Positions 63,891 to 64,000 of a DNA stretch of 64,000 nt are shown here, one piece after another. Both the position numbers and the translations under genes were made by a program. The notes under the pieces were generated by a model. The model had not been told where the DNA came from and did not search any database. It saw only the letters and a program-made list of their open reading frames with translations. The first letter of the stretch is position 1, and the number at the start of each line of letters is the position of its first letter. The stretch comes from Ascaris suum (lineage: Eukaryota > Nematoda > Chromadorea > Rhabditida > Ascarididae), in assembly GCA_013433145.1 (NCBI GenBank), contig CM024184.1, forward strand, positions 5,270,137 through 5,334,136, in the 5' to 3' direction.

Positions 63891-64000
63891 GTAAGGTGCG
63901 ATAGCGGGTGCGCACTTCGGCCGGACACCGACATAGTCGGACGGATACGGACACATGGAGACGGATACGCTCAACGCCAATTATGAATGTGGAAACGTTT

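Overview
The window reads as a nuclear segment of a nematode genome; it shows no bacterial or phage gene organisation. Coding sequence is split into short exons bounded by GT...(T)TTCAG introns. Four genes have a cis-like acceptor 1-28 nt upstream of the start codon with no upstream exon, as expected for spliced-leader (SL) trans-splicing. Long poly-G/C tracts, (TA)n and (CT)n arrays and gene-sized introns fit a large-intron nematode (ascaridoid or spirurid-like). That placement is inference; the genus cannot be read from the sequence.

Layout: 1-5.5 kb is AT-rich and apparently gene-free, with a 42-bp triplication, a long (TA)n array and a large foldback repeat. 5.5-12.2 kb (+) holds an eight-exon gene for an unrecognised Ser/Thr-rich protein with an N-terminal membrane anchor and two possible last exons. 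12.2-15.2 kb holds only low-complexity and degenerate repeats. 15.2-24.6 kb (+) is TRM5/TRMT5, the tRNA m1G37 methyltransferase, in ten exons with all splice phases consistent. 27.2-32.1 kb (+) is a DMAC2L/ATP5S-like mitochondrial protein in six exons. 35.7-39.2 kb (-) encodes a mitochondrial presequence, TM1, an FtsH-extracellular (m-AAA protease, paraplegin-like) domain and TM2, then stops, and no AAA+ or M41 peptidase exon is visible. 43.1-45.3 kb (-) holds exons of an unrecognised gene lying beside and opposite the LUC7L start. 44.3-58.4 kb (+) is LUC7L/LUC7L2 (U1 snRNP splicing factor) in nine exons with a DSR-rich tail and very long late introns. 61.3-62.3 kb (-) looks like the large loop and fourth membrane segment of a divergent tetraspanin. 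63.5-64.0 kb (+) holds the first exons of an unrecognised gene cut by the window edge.

The genes do not form one pathway. TRM5 (which may also act in mitochondria), DMAC2L and the FtsH-ext protein are neighbours with mitochondrial links, and LUC7L acts in splicing. The observation most worth checking is the m-AAA-type N-terminal module without an ATPase or protease. Others are the two-start layout of TRM5, the antisense gene at LUC7L, an 8 x 24-bp intronic repeat, a long intronic hairpin and a set of tRNA-like elements.
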